This document shows positions 34,108 to 44,548 of a DNA stretch of 64,000 nucleotides, in pieces. The notes beneath the pieces were generated by a model that worked only from the letters and a program-made list of their open reading frames with translations, made no database searches and had not been told where the DNA came from. The position numbers were made by a program, and so were the translations under genes. Source of the stretch: Pezicula radicicola (Eukaryota; Ascomycota; Leotiomycetes; Helotiales; Dermateaceae); NCBI GenBank assembly GCA_003008705.1, contig PDUO01000040.1, positions 186,001 to 250,000 of the forward strand, read 5' to 3'. Numbering within the stretch: the first letter of the stretch is position 1; the number at the start of each line of letters is the position of its first letter.

Positions 34108-34812
34108 ATGACACCCTCAACCCAACTACCCCAACCAACACCCCTCCCCCGTTCCCTCTACCCAAAAGAAATCACCTATACGCCCACAGACTTCAAACGA
34201 CTCGACGAATCCAAAGATGCAATCTGGTATAGCTCACCACGATTCGTCCAACACATTGACACAGCAGCAATCACAACCTTAAAAACTTATTACCTATCAC
34301 AAATCAAAGAATTAGATAACGTCCTAGATATCTGTTTAAGTTGGACATTACATTTTTCATCAATATTAAAACCAAAATCAATAATTGGATATGGATTGAA
34401 CGATATAGAAATGGCAGCGAATCCTCATCTTACACAGCACATCGTTAGAGATCTAAATGAAAATCCGAGTTTTATAGAGATTGGGGATGGTGATGTTGAT
34501 GTGGTGATTTGTAATGTTAGTGTTGATTATTTGATTAGGCCGATTGAGGTTTTTAAGGAGGTTAGTAGGGTGTTGAAGGGTGGTGGGTTGGCGCATATGG
34601 TTTTTAGTGATCGTTGTTTTCCGGAGAAGGCTATTGGACGGTGGTTGGGGATGAGTGATGAGGAGAGGAGACGATGGGTTGGCGGTTATTTTTGGGCTTG
34701 TGGTGCATTTGAGGGGGTTGAGGAGGTTATGTTGAAGGATGGGATGAACGGTTTTGGGGGGGAGGATCCGTTGTTTGTTGTTAGGGGCGTTAAGGTGAGA
34801 AAAGAAGAGTAA
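34108..34812 (+). CDS. Class I SAM-dependent methyltransferase (type 11)
   Basis: Single exon, 234 residues. After a 65-residue N-terminus come VLDICLSWTLHF (motif I, about residues 72-83), SIIGYGLNDIEMAANPHLT, HIVRDLNENPSF (acidic motif), DVDVVICNVSVDYL (motif IV, about 130-143) and EVSRVLKGGGLAHMVFSDRCFPEKAIGRW (motif VI). This order matches a fungal family of methyltransferase-like proteins in which motif I reads LDLCSSW instead of the classic DxGxGxG; those are often of unknown substrate. C-terminus (GGYFWACGAFEGVEE...DPLFVVRG) is complete. No targeting signal. First half shows A/C-rich codons, second half G/T-rich ones, a strand-composition switch also seen in several neighbours. Convergent with the acetyltransferase gene. 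Confidence 0.8.
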   Translation: MTPSTQLPQPTPLPRSLYPKEITYTPTDFKRLDESKDAIWYSSPRFVQHIDTAAITTLKTYYLSQIKELDNVLDICLSWTLHFSSILKPKSIIGYGLNDIEMAANPHLTQHIVRDLNENPSFIEIGDGDVDVVICNVSVDYLIRPIEVFKEVSRVLKGGGLAHMVFSDRCFPEKAIGRWLGMSDEERRRWVGGYFWACGAFEGVEEVMLKDGMNGFGGEDPLFVVRGVKVRKEE

Positions 34813-35100
34813 TATAAGAGTTGAATAGGTTTTATGGGTTAATATATTCCCTTGGATTGTCTTAGTGGTGGTCTCAAAAGGAGGATTTGTATTCTTTTTA
34901 CATATCGTATATTAGACCATACGAATCCTAGCAGCGCACAATATATGTCTCAAGTTAGTACGTAACTTAGGTGATTAAATTACTTAAACTTCCAACTCAC
35001 TTATTTTGAGTAAGTTACATAATATAACTAATTCAACGTCAATCCCCGCACTTTACCCCCTTTGAAGTGAACTCATCCTTTCTACTTCCCAACAAACTAC

Positions 35101-36113
35101 TCATCTCCCACCATTCCCCGACAAGTAAACCAAAAACTCACAACCGTCAGGCAACTCACCAAACGGCCAATTAATACCCTTCTCCCTAATAGATCTTAAA
35201 GCCTCATCCGGTTCCGAATGATCAACCCAGAATTGTGTATCAGCACATGAAACACATCCATCCTTAGCCATCAAATTCTTATCTCCATTCCCATCCCTAT
35301 CCTCACCCTCCTCCTCAAACAAACTCCCCCTCAACTTAGCATCCCTCACATACCCCACAGGACAACTCCCCATAACCTCCCTAATCTCCCCTACATTACC
35401 TCTCATCCCCTCCATCCCCCCATCACCACCAAAGTTCTCAATCCCACCCCCAAAAACCCTCAAAACAGCCTGTATAGTAAAAGGATGAGAACTTAGAACC
35501 CCAACACCAACACCTTTCATATCTCCATTTCTATGAATTCTATCCTCTCTAAGTGCTCTAAGCAGTTGTTTAGCAATTCCTTGATTTCGATATTCTTTGC
35601 TGATGCAGAGTTGTGTTATCCAGATTATAGGCCGATGGGGGTTTCCGTTGTGGAGATAGTGGGTAGCAAAAAGATTCCCTAGTAGTTTGTGGGTGTTGTT
35701 GTGGATGGAAATAGAGCGGATATAGATATTTTTTGCTCCTTGTATTGAAGGCGGAATTTGTTGTTTTAATTTCGTAGCAGACATCTTTATTCTGGTGCCT
35801 AGGTGGGTGGTTTGTTAGTTTTTTGTGTGTGGTAAGGTATTATTAAGATGTTTAAACGAGTAGTGTAAGTTAGTGATGCGAGTTGTTCAAGTTAAGTGAG
35901 GTTACTCAACTCAACTATAACCCACATCTATAAAACCACTCAAAACCCACGCAAAAAATCACCAAACTAACCTTCCTTGACCCTTCCATCCATCTTCTCC
36001 ACAGCTATCGGACCCCAAACCCCATAATTACTACTAAATAACTCAGCCGCAGCTGTGATCATTTCCTCTGTTATGGATGCACCTTCGAACTTCTCAATAC
36101 ACGTAGTTGCCAT
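35101..36113 (-). CDS. GNAT-family N-acetyltransferase
   Basis: Minus strand, two exons: 36113..35972 and 35798..35101 (279 residues), with a 173-bp intron. The single-frame reading from 35784 misses the N-terminus: an upstream exon encodes ITAAAELFSSNYGVWG, and splicing (GGAAG|GTTAGT, branch ACTAAC, acceptor CCTAG) gives ...VKEGTRIKMSATKL, matching the start typical of this fungal GNAT group. The acetyl-CoA site is WITQLCISKEYRNQGIAKQLLRAL (motif A, Q/R-x-x-G-x-A). An insertion rich in Gly and Glu lies between motif A and the C-terminal FLVYLSGNGG end. These proteins acetylate unknown amines; substrate cannot be inferred. Stop TGA 35101-35103. Confidence 0.82.
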
Positions 36114-36585
36114 TTTAACCATTTAAATAGAGGATATGGGCTCTGATGATGATGAGGGCGATTTGTTGTGAGTTGTGCCTTTCCAGTTTGTCTTTTTGAG
36201 CGCGCTTTTGGTTGAGAATAGATAATGTGAAGGTCTTTTTGGGAGGGGAACTTGGAAGCGGAGTTAGGTTGGAGATAAATTATTTTTAGCGCCTGTGAAT
36301 ATTACTTAAAAGAGACTAGGTTGGTTAGTTGGCTTATCTACTTTAGGTAGTAACAGATTTATTTCAGATAACTCTTCTCAATTTTGACGAAAGACTCCTT
36401 TTCCAAAGATATAATCTATTATGAAATCCCTGGTTAAAATATCTACAAATAAACAAGACAACAGGGCAATCAAATTAATTCTGGGCGGTGGGATTTTGCT
36501 CATCTCTTGTAAAGACCAAAACAAAATCGACTCACAAGTACCATACCGCAATCCAATACAAAGTTGAAAGTTCTATTGATAACAT
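36114..36585. other. Intergenic between GNAT start and oxidoreductase 3' end
   Basis: No gene seen in about 470 bp; a moderately AT-rich region that includes the promoter of the minus-strand acetyltransferase gene. Confidence 0.4.
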
Positions 36586-38442
36586 CTACAACTCCTCAGC
36601 CAACTCATTAACATTCGCTCTCCTCACCCTCTCCTTACTAATAAGCATCTCCCTCGGAAACCACTCCATCAACTTCCCCTCAGGTCTTCCCTCCTTGATC
36701 GGCAAATCAACCTCATCCCTCCCAAGAACCATCAATGCACAAGCTACGCCACATAGCCAAGCCTGAGGCATACCTTCTCCTCCATACCCAGCAGAAATCC
36801 ATTCCCCAGGCGAAACATTATCTGCACTATTGGCCTTCTGGTTCGGTGCCTTACGACCCGTCAATGAGGCTTCTAGTCTACCAACAAAGGGCAATACATC
36901 TGCAGAAAACCCCATCGTACCAGTCCAGAGAGCTTTCATACGTCCTCCCTCAGCATCACCTCCCCAATTACTGCCGAACATCATTGGGAGGATTCCGCCC
37001 AGGTAAGACCCAACATCCAATCTCATCCCCTCATCTGTTGATATACCGATATCATCCATTGCCTTGCCACCGAGCATCAACCCACCACCGGCCATGATTT
37101 CCGCTCCAAGTCCATCAGTATCACCATCTATTGGCCCAGGACGCTGGGTAACATAATCAAAGCCCTTGGCATGTATAAAACTCCAACTTCTTGCCCCGCC
37201 TTGACTTGGGAATAGTTTCCCAGGTCGTTGAGCACTCATGTGGCCGCGAACTCCAAAGAGTTTACCGACAAGGCCGGGGATGAGTGTTGCTGAATGAGCT
37301 TCTGTCGCGTGGATTACGTGGGTTGTTTTTATAGCACCGCGGGGAGTTTGGATTAGATAGGGATGTGTTACGTCTGGAGCATTGGTTATGTTGATGGCTG
37401 GTGTTGAGGTTTCAATGGTGAAGTTCGAGGGGTAGGTTGACAGGAGGTAAGAGAGACAGGATGTAACGAGCCGGAAAGGCCAAACTGCTCCAGCTGTATA
37501 AGAAAGTGCTCCCACGACATGAGTTCCGGCGCCAAATTTCTAATTAGTCAGTCATGTAATTTCGCTTTACAGAGATTCAAAGTATGGAACTCGTCGCCTG
37601 ACGAAGATTAAAAGCACTAGCTCTGAGCCGCAGGGACAGACCATTGGCCGGATTGAGTGGCACCCCATATTTGGTTGTAGTGGAAGAGTTTGGCGTCTAG
37701 TTAACCCAAACACTTGACCTTGGATACTCAAGTCCTATAGAGAGCTTTTGCAAACTCGGAGAAGGAAATAACAAAGGTTTGAACATACCTCCCGAGCTTC
37801 ATGGGCTTGCCAGACTTGAACATCCGTACCAAATTCAGGCATCTCCGCCTTCAAATCCTTCACCATCTCCTGCGCCTTGAACCAAATCTTTTCATCAGTG
37901 AAAAGATCCACAGTTTCAACCTCTCTCGCCTCTGCCTTCTCCCATTTCTTCTCTCTAGCTAGAGCCGGTAAAATCTTCAATAGTCGCATCTGAAACGTGA
38001 CTATCATCTTCGCCCTCTCAATACCCAATTTTGATTTTAGCCGCCCCAAAAGCTCATACGGTGCACATTTGATATGGCCACCATTTCTGCCGGTAGCACC
38101 ACTAGTAATCTGTCTCGCTTCGAGCACCACGACTTTCTTTTCGATTGCCAATGCTTTGCATTCTTCGAGCAAGGTAAACGCAATGCTTGCACCCGTGATG
38201 CCCGAGCCGATGATGACGATATCGGTTGATTCAGGGAGTGACTTGGATTGAACATTTGTGAGCTCTGGAAATGGAGGTGAAGTAAGCCAGAATGGAAAGG
38301 TAGGATTGGGAACTGGGAGACCTGGGTTGGCGTTGATGCGGGCGAGCAGAGTGCTGAATTCTGTGTTCATTTCTGAGAGGGCTCCGAAGAGACTGCGGAG
38401 ACTGAGATAGGTATCGTGGATGAGGGATTGTATGGCCCCCAT
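36586..38442 (-). CDS. FAD-dependent oxidoreductase, D-amino-acid/glycine oxidase (DAO) family
   Basis: Minus strand, two exons: 38442..37789 and 37539..36586 (535 residues). The 249-bp intron has GTATGT and TAATTAG and joins HEARE to KFGAGTHVVGALSY, the expected DAO continuity. FAD-binding: IVIIGSGITGASIAFTLLEE (GxGxxG, about residues 77-96) and ATGRNGGHIKCAPYE. C-terminal FAD site: GTMGFSADVLPFVGRL and GYGGEGMPQAWLCG. Family members oxidise secondary or primary amines/amino acids with release of hydrogen peroxide; substrate unknown. ATG 38442 (MGAIQSLIHD) was preferred; an in-frame ATG at 38493 would add 17 residues. Divergent from the Ca3427-like gene at 39261, with which it shares about 0.8 kb of promoter. 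The intron could hide a small exon (open stretch near 37620-37690), but direct joining already fits the family. Confidence 0.85.
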
Positions 38443-39260
38443 CGCGACAGAGTGAAAACAAAACGCAGTAGTAGGGGTTCTTATGTTACGCAATAGGGTA
38501 TTCTAGTCGTCAAATGTGTGGTCAGTGTGCATGAGAGGTGAAGATATTTGAAAAGGAGAGGTGAAGATATTTGAAAAGGAGAGGGCAATTGGGCAACAAT
38601 AACAGAGCTGAGAAAACGAACGAAAGTACTTATGTCCAAATTCACTGGGCCGTAGTCTACCGGAAAGCTTGAAGCTATCTTATCTTTCGATGTATTTTGT
38701 AGAAGCTCGTGGGGAGATGCAATCCCCTGTAAAATAGAAGCACCGCGTTATTGTGTACCATTGGTTGGATGTGCTGACAAAGCAACGGCCCATTCCAGAT
38801 GGTGCACCATTTCGTACCCTTCGTACTTCGTAAGTCCGACGGACTAGGGAATAACAGCTCTGTGATTTTACATCTGAAAAGTAAACATTGTGTTGCAAAT
38901 AATAAACTACCTACTAGATCACCAAAACCAACTTAATTGTTTAAGTAACCCAAGTTGCATCAACTAGGTAAGAAGAGGTAAGAAAATTCGGGTTGTCTCT
39001 TTTATGCCCTCTCTACCTACCTTGTCGTGCTTGTACCCCGCATGAATCTGCCCCACCAAAAGCTTAGCTACCTGACTTGAACAGCTACCTATTCATGAAT
39101 ACACATCGCCATCACCCTCCTGTTCTCATCCAATCTCTTTCATCTCATTTCGGCGTATTGTCATCTCAGCAATCAGTACATCTTGCAGGCCCAAGATCTG
39201 AATTTCAGCACCTAGATTTCCTCTAATTCCACCTCATCCACAAACCTTTTTAACCCCGCA
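38443..39260. promoter_or_regulatory. Shared divergent promoter with 23-bp tandem repeat
   Basis: No gene. Two exact tandem copies of a 23-bp unit (38533-38555 and 38556-38578; unit starts GAGAGGTGAAGATATTTG) lie about 90 bp upstream of the oxidoreductase start. The stretch 39000-39260 is C/T-rich and precedes the plus-strand gene. Confidence 0.55.
38533..38578. repeat. Two tandem copies of a 23-bp unit
   Basis: The two units are identical and contiguous; a third copy begins (GAGAGG) but diverges. A recent slippage or unequal-exchange event, possibly duplicating a regulatory site. Confidence 0.85.
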
Positions 39261-40246
39261 ATGGCATCTACAGACAAACCGCTCAGAGTAGGCTTCGTGC
39301 CAGAACACTTCTCAACACCTCTCCACTTCGCCCAAAAACACTTTGGGTTGACCGCAGAGCTCATTCCCTTCCCATCCGGCACGGGACACATGATAACCTC
39401 GCTGCGAGCAGGAGAAATCGATGTAGGAATCGGGTTGACGGAGGGATGGGTAGCTGGGCTTGGGAAGGAAGATGTAGAGGGTGACGGAGGATATCGGATT
39501 GTAGGGACTTATGTTGAAACACCTCTTTGTACGAACATCTTCATTCCTTTCTTCACTACCCGCAAGATACTCAGCTGGAAGATGCACAGAAGCTAACATG
39601 TATGCGCAACACAGGCTGGGCCATTTCTACCGGCGCAAAACGAACCATCAATAGTGTCGCCGACCTTAAAGACAGTAAAATAGGCGTCTCCCGCATCGGC
39701 AGTGGATCCTATGTAATGGGTTTCGTGCTCGCGGACCAACAAGGTTGGCTCTCAACCACCTCATCCAAACCACCATTCGAAAACATACCTCTCCAAACCT
39801 TCGAAGCACTCCGCAAAGGTGTAAACGACAGTACCGTTGATTTCTTCATGTGGGAACACTTTACCTCCAAAAAGTACTACGATAACGGAGAAATAAAACG
39901 AATAGGAGAGATTTATACACCATGGAGTAGTTGGAAAATTGTTGCCAGTACGAAAGTAGGGAATGCAACTCTTGATGATCTATTTGAGAAGTTGGACAAG
40001 GGCGTTAAGTATTTTGAGGGGAATAACGAGGAGGCTGTTAAGTATATTAGTACGAAGCTAGATTATAGTGAGGCGGATGCAAGGGAGTGGTTGAAAACTG
40101 TGAGGTTTGCTTCGAGTACTAAGGGGGTTGATGTGGGTGTTATTGAGAAGACTGTTGCTACGTTGCAGAAGGCTGGTGTGCTTACTGAGAAGGGGTTGAA
40201 GCCTGCGGAAATGATTGGGGGTCAGACTGGTGCTCAACTTTCTTGA
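39261..40246 (+). CDS. Ca3427-like solute-binding-fold (PBP2) protein
   Basis: Two exons, 39261..39528 and 39615..40246 (299 residues); 86-bp intron joining TPLC to WAISTGA. The protein has the type-2 periplasmic binding protein fold of the eukaryotic Ca3427 group: LRVGFVPEHFSTPLHFAQK at the start, PFPSGTGHMITSLRAGEIDVGIGLTEGW, VADLKDSKIGVSRIGSGSYVMGFVLADQQGW and VDFFMWEHFTSKKYY. It resembles bacterial substrate-binding components of sulfonate/thiamine-precursor ABC importers, but there is no signal peptide and no ABC permease or ATPase nearby, so it is likely cytosolic. Ligand unknown; members may sense or make small heterocyclic compounds (inference). Divergently paired with a DAO-type oxidase. 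Confidence 0.85.
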
Positions 40247-42096
40247 TTTATAGGAATTGAATAGTTTTAAAAAGAGGTGCCCGAATCAACTGAATACCTA
40301 AGTCAACTAAGTGACACAAGTCAAGTGAGGCTACCTAAGTAACTCCCATAGGATGATAATGCTTCCTAAAGCGGCGTGTCCGGAACGGAAAAACGACAGC
40401 CGACGATTAACTACAGTGATATTTAGAAGGCCTCTGCTAGTTTCCTCCCCACACCACGGCCACTTTGCAAGCAAGACAGAGCTCATTCCTTTCAATTATT
40501 CCGTATTTCTCCTATCATATTTATATTTCTTATTATGCGATGTGGTTTATGAAGTCTCCTCATGAAGAAGTCTAACACGAAACCTGATTATGCTGCGGTT
40601 GTAGAAGACATTACGGTTGATAATCCTCTTGAAGTAAGAACCTCGTGAATTGGCGGCGAGATCAGAATATTCCCCTAGCTATCATGCTATATAGCAGAAG
40701 GATAAGTTGGGCATATGATGTCAAAATACACAGTCCAAAGGAAATGTCTGTGATGTACCTCTAGTACTCTCCCAACATACGCGGAATTTGGTGTCAGATC
40801 TGAGACTGCCCACACAATTAGGCAAGGTAATAATTCAATCGGCCTTTTTATGTACAAGGAGACTAATAATATGTTTCGCAGGGCTTCTTGAATAATTTGC
40901 GCGGAGTCTTGAATACGTTGTGAAGGTGTATGCCCGTTGTTTCTAGACCTTGTCACGAAACCACATAGCAGTGCGGGCCGGTCCATATTGAATTAGAGAA
41001 GGGCTTACGAGAGCAACAACAACGGGATATTCTAATGGAGGCGATAAGGTAGGAGGACAATGCTAGTAGAGGGCCAGCACAAGGAGAAAAGAAGCGGCGG
41101 CACCCTGACGAGACTTAAGGTTGGCAGCGCCAAGTACCAATTCGAAGCCAGCGAACCGTAGTTTTCATACAAACGACATCGACGACGACGACGAGATATG
41201 ACCTGCAAAATGCCAGAAGTTTTCCCCAGCGCCTACCCACGTCCATCTGCCGCCACGCCGTGTTCATCCTACGCCTACCGAATCAGAGCATTGCTTTAAG
41301 CTGACCAAGGTTCTTCCACTTCATGTCATCTATCATTCTTCACCGACTTAATTCCAAGGTTGGTGAAGTGTGTGCTAAACTCCCAGGCTCGATTTTTCGA
41401 ATTCTTCAAATGGCTACCCAGGAAGCCAATTAAGTTCGGTTTTGTCTGGTGTCACCATAACTGCGTTTATTTGCACATTATTTTGGATGAGAAAGCAAGG
41501 CTTCTCGTGATCAGCTAGTGGGCATTTTAGAAAATTAGCTGACTAAAAGCTACGCGGGGACATCAAAGGGTGGTGTGGGATCAGTAAGCTGAAGTCAGCA
41601 AGCACTAAAGCATCACCACACGAAGTATCCATTAACACGAGTGCGAGCTGTAAAATACAGCCAAAATGAGCTAGGATACCCATTGCCACCTTCAGCTGTT
41701 CCATCCAAAGTTATTCTAGAGTATGTGAGGGTTGCAGACGAAGTCTCAAAGCTCTCTGAAGAGCAGTCACGATGCTAGCTCTGTGGGTCACACAGCTGTG
41801 CTGAGATACTTATGGCTTGAGGTTCGTGGCTTTGTGCACGCCTATATTCACAATACGGTAGGTGATGTGAGGGTAATATTGGAGGACACAAATCATGAGG
41901 TTCAAAGTTTACACAATGGACAGAAGTTGAGAACAGTGAATAGGCTATCTGACATCTGTTCCATCCATATAAGAGTCTTCCGATGTCTCATTCCACCAGC
42001 TGCAGAACCAACTCAAAATCTCAGAGTTTAGAATACTTTCCACATCTCTCAACTAATCTAAGTTATATTATACTTAATCCACTGCTTCCATCCACC
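40247..42096. other. Intergenic region, 1.85 kb
   Basis: No supported gene. Open frames at 40687-40986 (minus) and 41732-42031 (plus) carry no family pattern. A short GACGAC run is near 41180. Confidence 0.4.
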
Positions 42097-42903
42097 ATGT
42101 CTCCACCTCCAGCAGAAACAAACTACAGCCTTGTCTGGTCCGACGACTTCAGCGGGTCCGCGGGTTCTGGCCCCAACACCAATAACTGGAACGTTGTTTC
42201 CCAAGGCCCAAATCGAGGTAACAATGAAGTCCAAACCTACACCACCAGCACCAATAACGCCAGCCTCTCTGGTTCCGGCGCTCTCCACATCACACCTCGA
42301 AAGGATGGCGCTGGAAACTGGACCTCTGCCCGGCTCGAAGGCAAGTCAGCATTTTCCTGCCCTGCCGGCCACCGTCTCTTACTTCAAGCCGAAATCCGCA
42401 CTGGCACTTTCCCATACAACCAACAAGCTGGTATCTGGCCCGCCTTCTGGGCGCTAGGAAAAGATATCCGTTCCGGAACTCCATGGCCCGAATGCGGCGA
42501 GTGGGATATACTTGAGAATGCGCACGGTGTGGATTGGACACTTGCATCACTGCATTATGGACCACACGGAGGGGGCGAGATCTCCAAAGGCGGCGCAAAG
42601 ACGACCTTTGTTGTTGAGGAGTTCCATACCTTTGCCATCAAGGTCAACCGTTCGTCTAGCGATTGGCGTCAGGAGAGCTTACAGTGGTATGTCGATGGAA
42701 AGAACTTTTGCACCGTTACTGGCGATCAGGTTGGTGATCCCGTCTTGTGGGGAAATGTAGCGCATAAGGCTTTCTATCCCATTTTGAATGTGGCGGTTGG
42801 GAGTAACTTTCCGGAAGTTGGGGGTCAGCCAGATGGAAGTACCGTGTCGGGTCTTGGGAGTGGCATGCAGGTGAAATATGTGGCTTTTTATAAGTCGAAT
42901 TAG
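42097..42903 (+). CDS. GH16 family beta-glucanase-like protein without signal peptide
   Basis: Single exon, 268 residues from ATG 42097 (ACCATGT context). Fold markers: YSLVWSDDFSGSAG at the start, NNWNVVSQG, NEVQTYT, GALHITPRKDGAGNWTSARLEGK, then the catalytic signature E135-W-D137-I-L-E140 (E-x-D-x-x-E), and WYVDGKNFCTV and FYPILNVAVGSNFPEVGG near the end. GH16 enzymes of this laminarinase-like subgroup hydrolyse beta-1,3 or mixed-linkage glucans, with the first Glu as nucleophile and the last as acid/base. Unusually there is no hydrophobic N-terminal signal; an in-frame upstream extension has no better start and no signal-like segment. Either the protein is intracellular or leaves by another route. 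Subsite specificity cannot be read. Confidence 0.88.
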   Translation: MSPPPAETNYSLVWSDDFSGSAGSGPNTNNWNVVSQGPNRGNNEVQTYTTSTNNASLSGSGALHITPRKDGAGNWTSARLEGKSAFSCPAGHRLLLQAEIRTGTFPYNQQAGIWPAFWALGKDIRSGTPWPECGEWDILENAHGVDWTLASLHYGPHGGGEISKGGAKTTFVVEEFHTFAIKVNRSSSDWRQESLQWYVDGKNFCTVTGDQVGDPVLWGNVAHKAFYPILNVAVGSNFPEVGGQPDGSTVSGLGSGMQVKYVAFYKSN

Positions 42904-43324
42904 GGGGATGTTGGGATATGGTGTTATGGTGTTTTAGGAGTTGTTTAGGAGTTGTGCTTACTCAAGGCTTTGTTTACAAACACTCGTTTAAATTTACCAA
43001 GTCATTCTTTTAAGACCTCTCACTTTTGACATCCGTCCAGAAACCCAACAGCCTTTCTAGAAAACTGGTACTACTGATGGCTACTTACGTAATAACAGCT
43101 TTATTGCCCAGATAACTTGCCGTAGGTTCATGTATTAAAAGCATTATTGTAGGTAATGCTAGGTAAGTTGTGATATCTTTATCGCCAAGCAACTTTGTAC
43201 CCCCTTCGCGTAAATTTAAAGAGCTCAAGCTTACTGTAAGCTCCATCGCGTCATCCATCCCATCTCCATCCTCAACTCGACCAAAACAACATCATCCTAA
43301 ACCACAACCCACACAACAACAATA
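42904..43324. other. Intergenic
   Basis: No gene seen in about 420 bp. An imperfect short duplication TAGGAGTTGT occurs twice near 42935-42955, just after the glucanase stop codon. Confidence 0.35.
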
Positions 43325-44044
43325 ATGCCTCCACCCCGCCTCCAACCAAACATATTCCAGCTCCCTCCACCCCTCCGCCTTTCACTCCGCCGCTTCCTAA
43401 CCAGTAAAACGCCTCAACCACCCAAACAATCGAATTTCCCAAAAGCTCAACCCTCTCCAGCGAATCCATCTCCCTCTCCCTCCTCCTCCACACAAACCCC
43501 CAACCGCCTCCAATCCCGCCTCCAAACTCTCCTCTCCCGCCTCCCACCCCGTCTACAAAGATACACAAAGCCCCTACTCTCGGCACCAAAAACCTCAATC
43601 GTAACCTTCCTAGCACTACATGAGATAACAGCTATAGTTCCATTAGTTGGAATAGCTGGATTTTTCCATTGGACGGGTTGGATACCGAGGGATTGGGTGG
43701 AGAATGAGTATGTTAGGGAAGGGACGGCTAGGTTTGGGAGGTGGTTTCAGAGGAGGGGGTGGTTTGGTTTTGGAGATGGTTCTGGGGGTGAGGTTGTAGT
43801 GATGGATGGGGGGGAGGGTTTAGAAGGGGGATTGGAGGTAGAGGGGGAGGGGAATAGGGTTGTACAGATTGGAGGGGATAAGAGGATTAATGTGGGGGGT
43901 AATGGGAGTAGGATTTTGATGGAGGTTGCTATGGCGTATGCTATTACTAAGGTTCTTTTGCCGATTAGGATTATTGGGAGTGTTTGGGCTACGCCTTATG
44001 TAGTTCGGTGGATAGGTGGGGTTAAGGGTCTGATTAAGAGGTGA
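43325..44044 (+). CDS. DUF1279 (FAM210-like) mitochondrial-type protein
   Basis: Single exon, 239 residues. Residues 1-85 are Pro/Ser/Arg-rich with few acidic residues (RLSLRRFLTSK), as in a mitochondrial presequence. The DUF1279 core follows: YTKPLLSAPKTSIVTFLALHEITAIVPLVGIAGFFHWTGW (about residues 80-120), then a Gly/Glu-rich insertion, then MEVAMAYAITKVLLPIRIIGSVWATPYVVRW with two hydrophobic helices. FAM210-type proteins are inner mitochondrial membrane or mitochondrion-associated proteins; yeast relatives are poorly known. Codon composition switches sharply from C-rich to G-rich at about 43680, in keeping with the window's general pattern. Stop TGA at 44042-44044. Confidence 0.8.
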   Translation: MPPPRLQPNIFQLPPPLRLSLRRFLTSKTPQPPKQSNFPKAQPSPANPSPSPSSSTQTPNRLQSRLQTLLSRLPPRLQRYTKPLLSAPKTSIVTFLALHEITAIVPLVGIAGFFHWTGWIPRDWVENEYVREGTARFGRWFQRRGWFGFGDGSGGEVVVMDGGEGLEGGLEVEGEGNRVVQIGGDKRINVGGNGSRILMEVAMAYAITKVLLPIRIIGSVWATPYVVRWIGGVKGLIKR

Positions 44045-44548
44045 TGAGGAGGGGGCGGGGGATGTGGTGGGAATAATATGATTGATATGGGCATACGGGA
44101 GGTATAAGCTCAAGAATGAAGGAGAACGACGTGCTTATTCCGTGGATTGGGAGGGCATGAAGGTTTATTCTGGTGCTCACGAGCCAAATGGCCCTGGTGG
44201 GAGTGATGCTTACGGTGCTCTTTTGGATTCGGGAGAATACTACATGGAGCGGGTTGATTCTATTCTTGGAGTAGCTTGGGGAGAATCACAAGCCTACCCA
44301 CATGCGGCAGAGGACCGAGACTACACCATGAGTACGAGCCAGTCTACGTTACTCCTCGAGGAAGAGATTCGTTGGCCATAACTCATTTGCACATATGCAG
44401 CAACTACAAGGGAAATAGCCAAACAAAAGTATCGCACATCGTTTTGTGTCATCAATTCATTGATTTCATAACGGTTTGTCTGAACTTTTGCTCCTGCCTA
44501 TATGTCCACCATTCCATTCATCATCTATTCCTTCGACCTCTAGTATAT
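44045..44548. other. Intergenic, with one open stretch of uncertain status
   Basis: Space between the DUF1279 gene and the 3' end of the minus-strand kinase gene. It contains an open plus-strand stretch listed separately; nothing else seen. Confidence 0.35.
44157..44381 (+). CDS. Possible small coding stretch, unrecognised
   Basis: The plus frame is open from 44082 to 44381; the first ATG inside is 44157 and would give 74 residues. Composition is protein-like and rich in acidic and aromatic residues (SGAHEPNGPGG, SGEYYMERVDSILGVAWGE). It could be the last exon of a gene whose first exon overlaps the DUF1279 gene, an alternative 3' end of that gene, or chance. No upstream splice combination convinced me. 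I do not recognise the sequence. Confidence 0.25.
   Translation: MKVYSGAHEPNGPGGSDAYGALLDSGEYYMERVDSILGVAWGESQAYPHAAEDRDYTMSTSQSTLLLEEEIRWP

Noticed and set aside
41732..42031. Plus-strand open frame upstream of the GH16 gene
   Set aside because: No signal peptide or conserved pattern; does not splice in frame into the glucanase.
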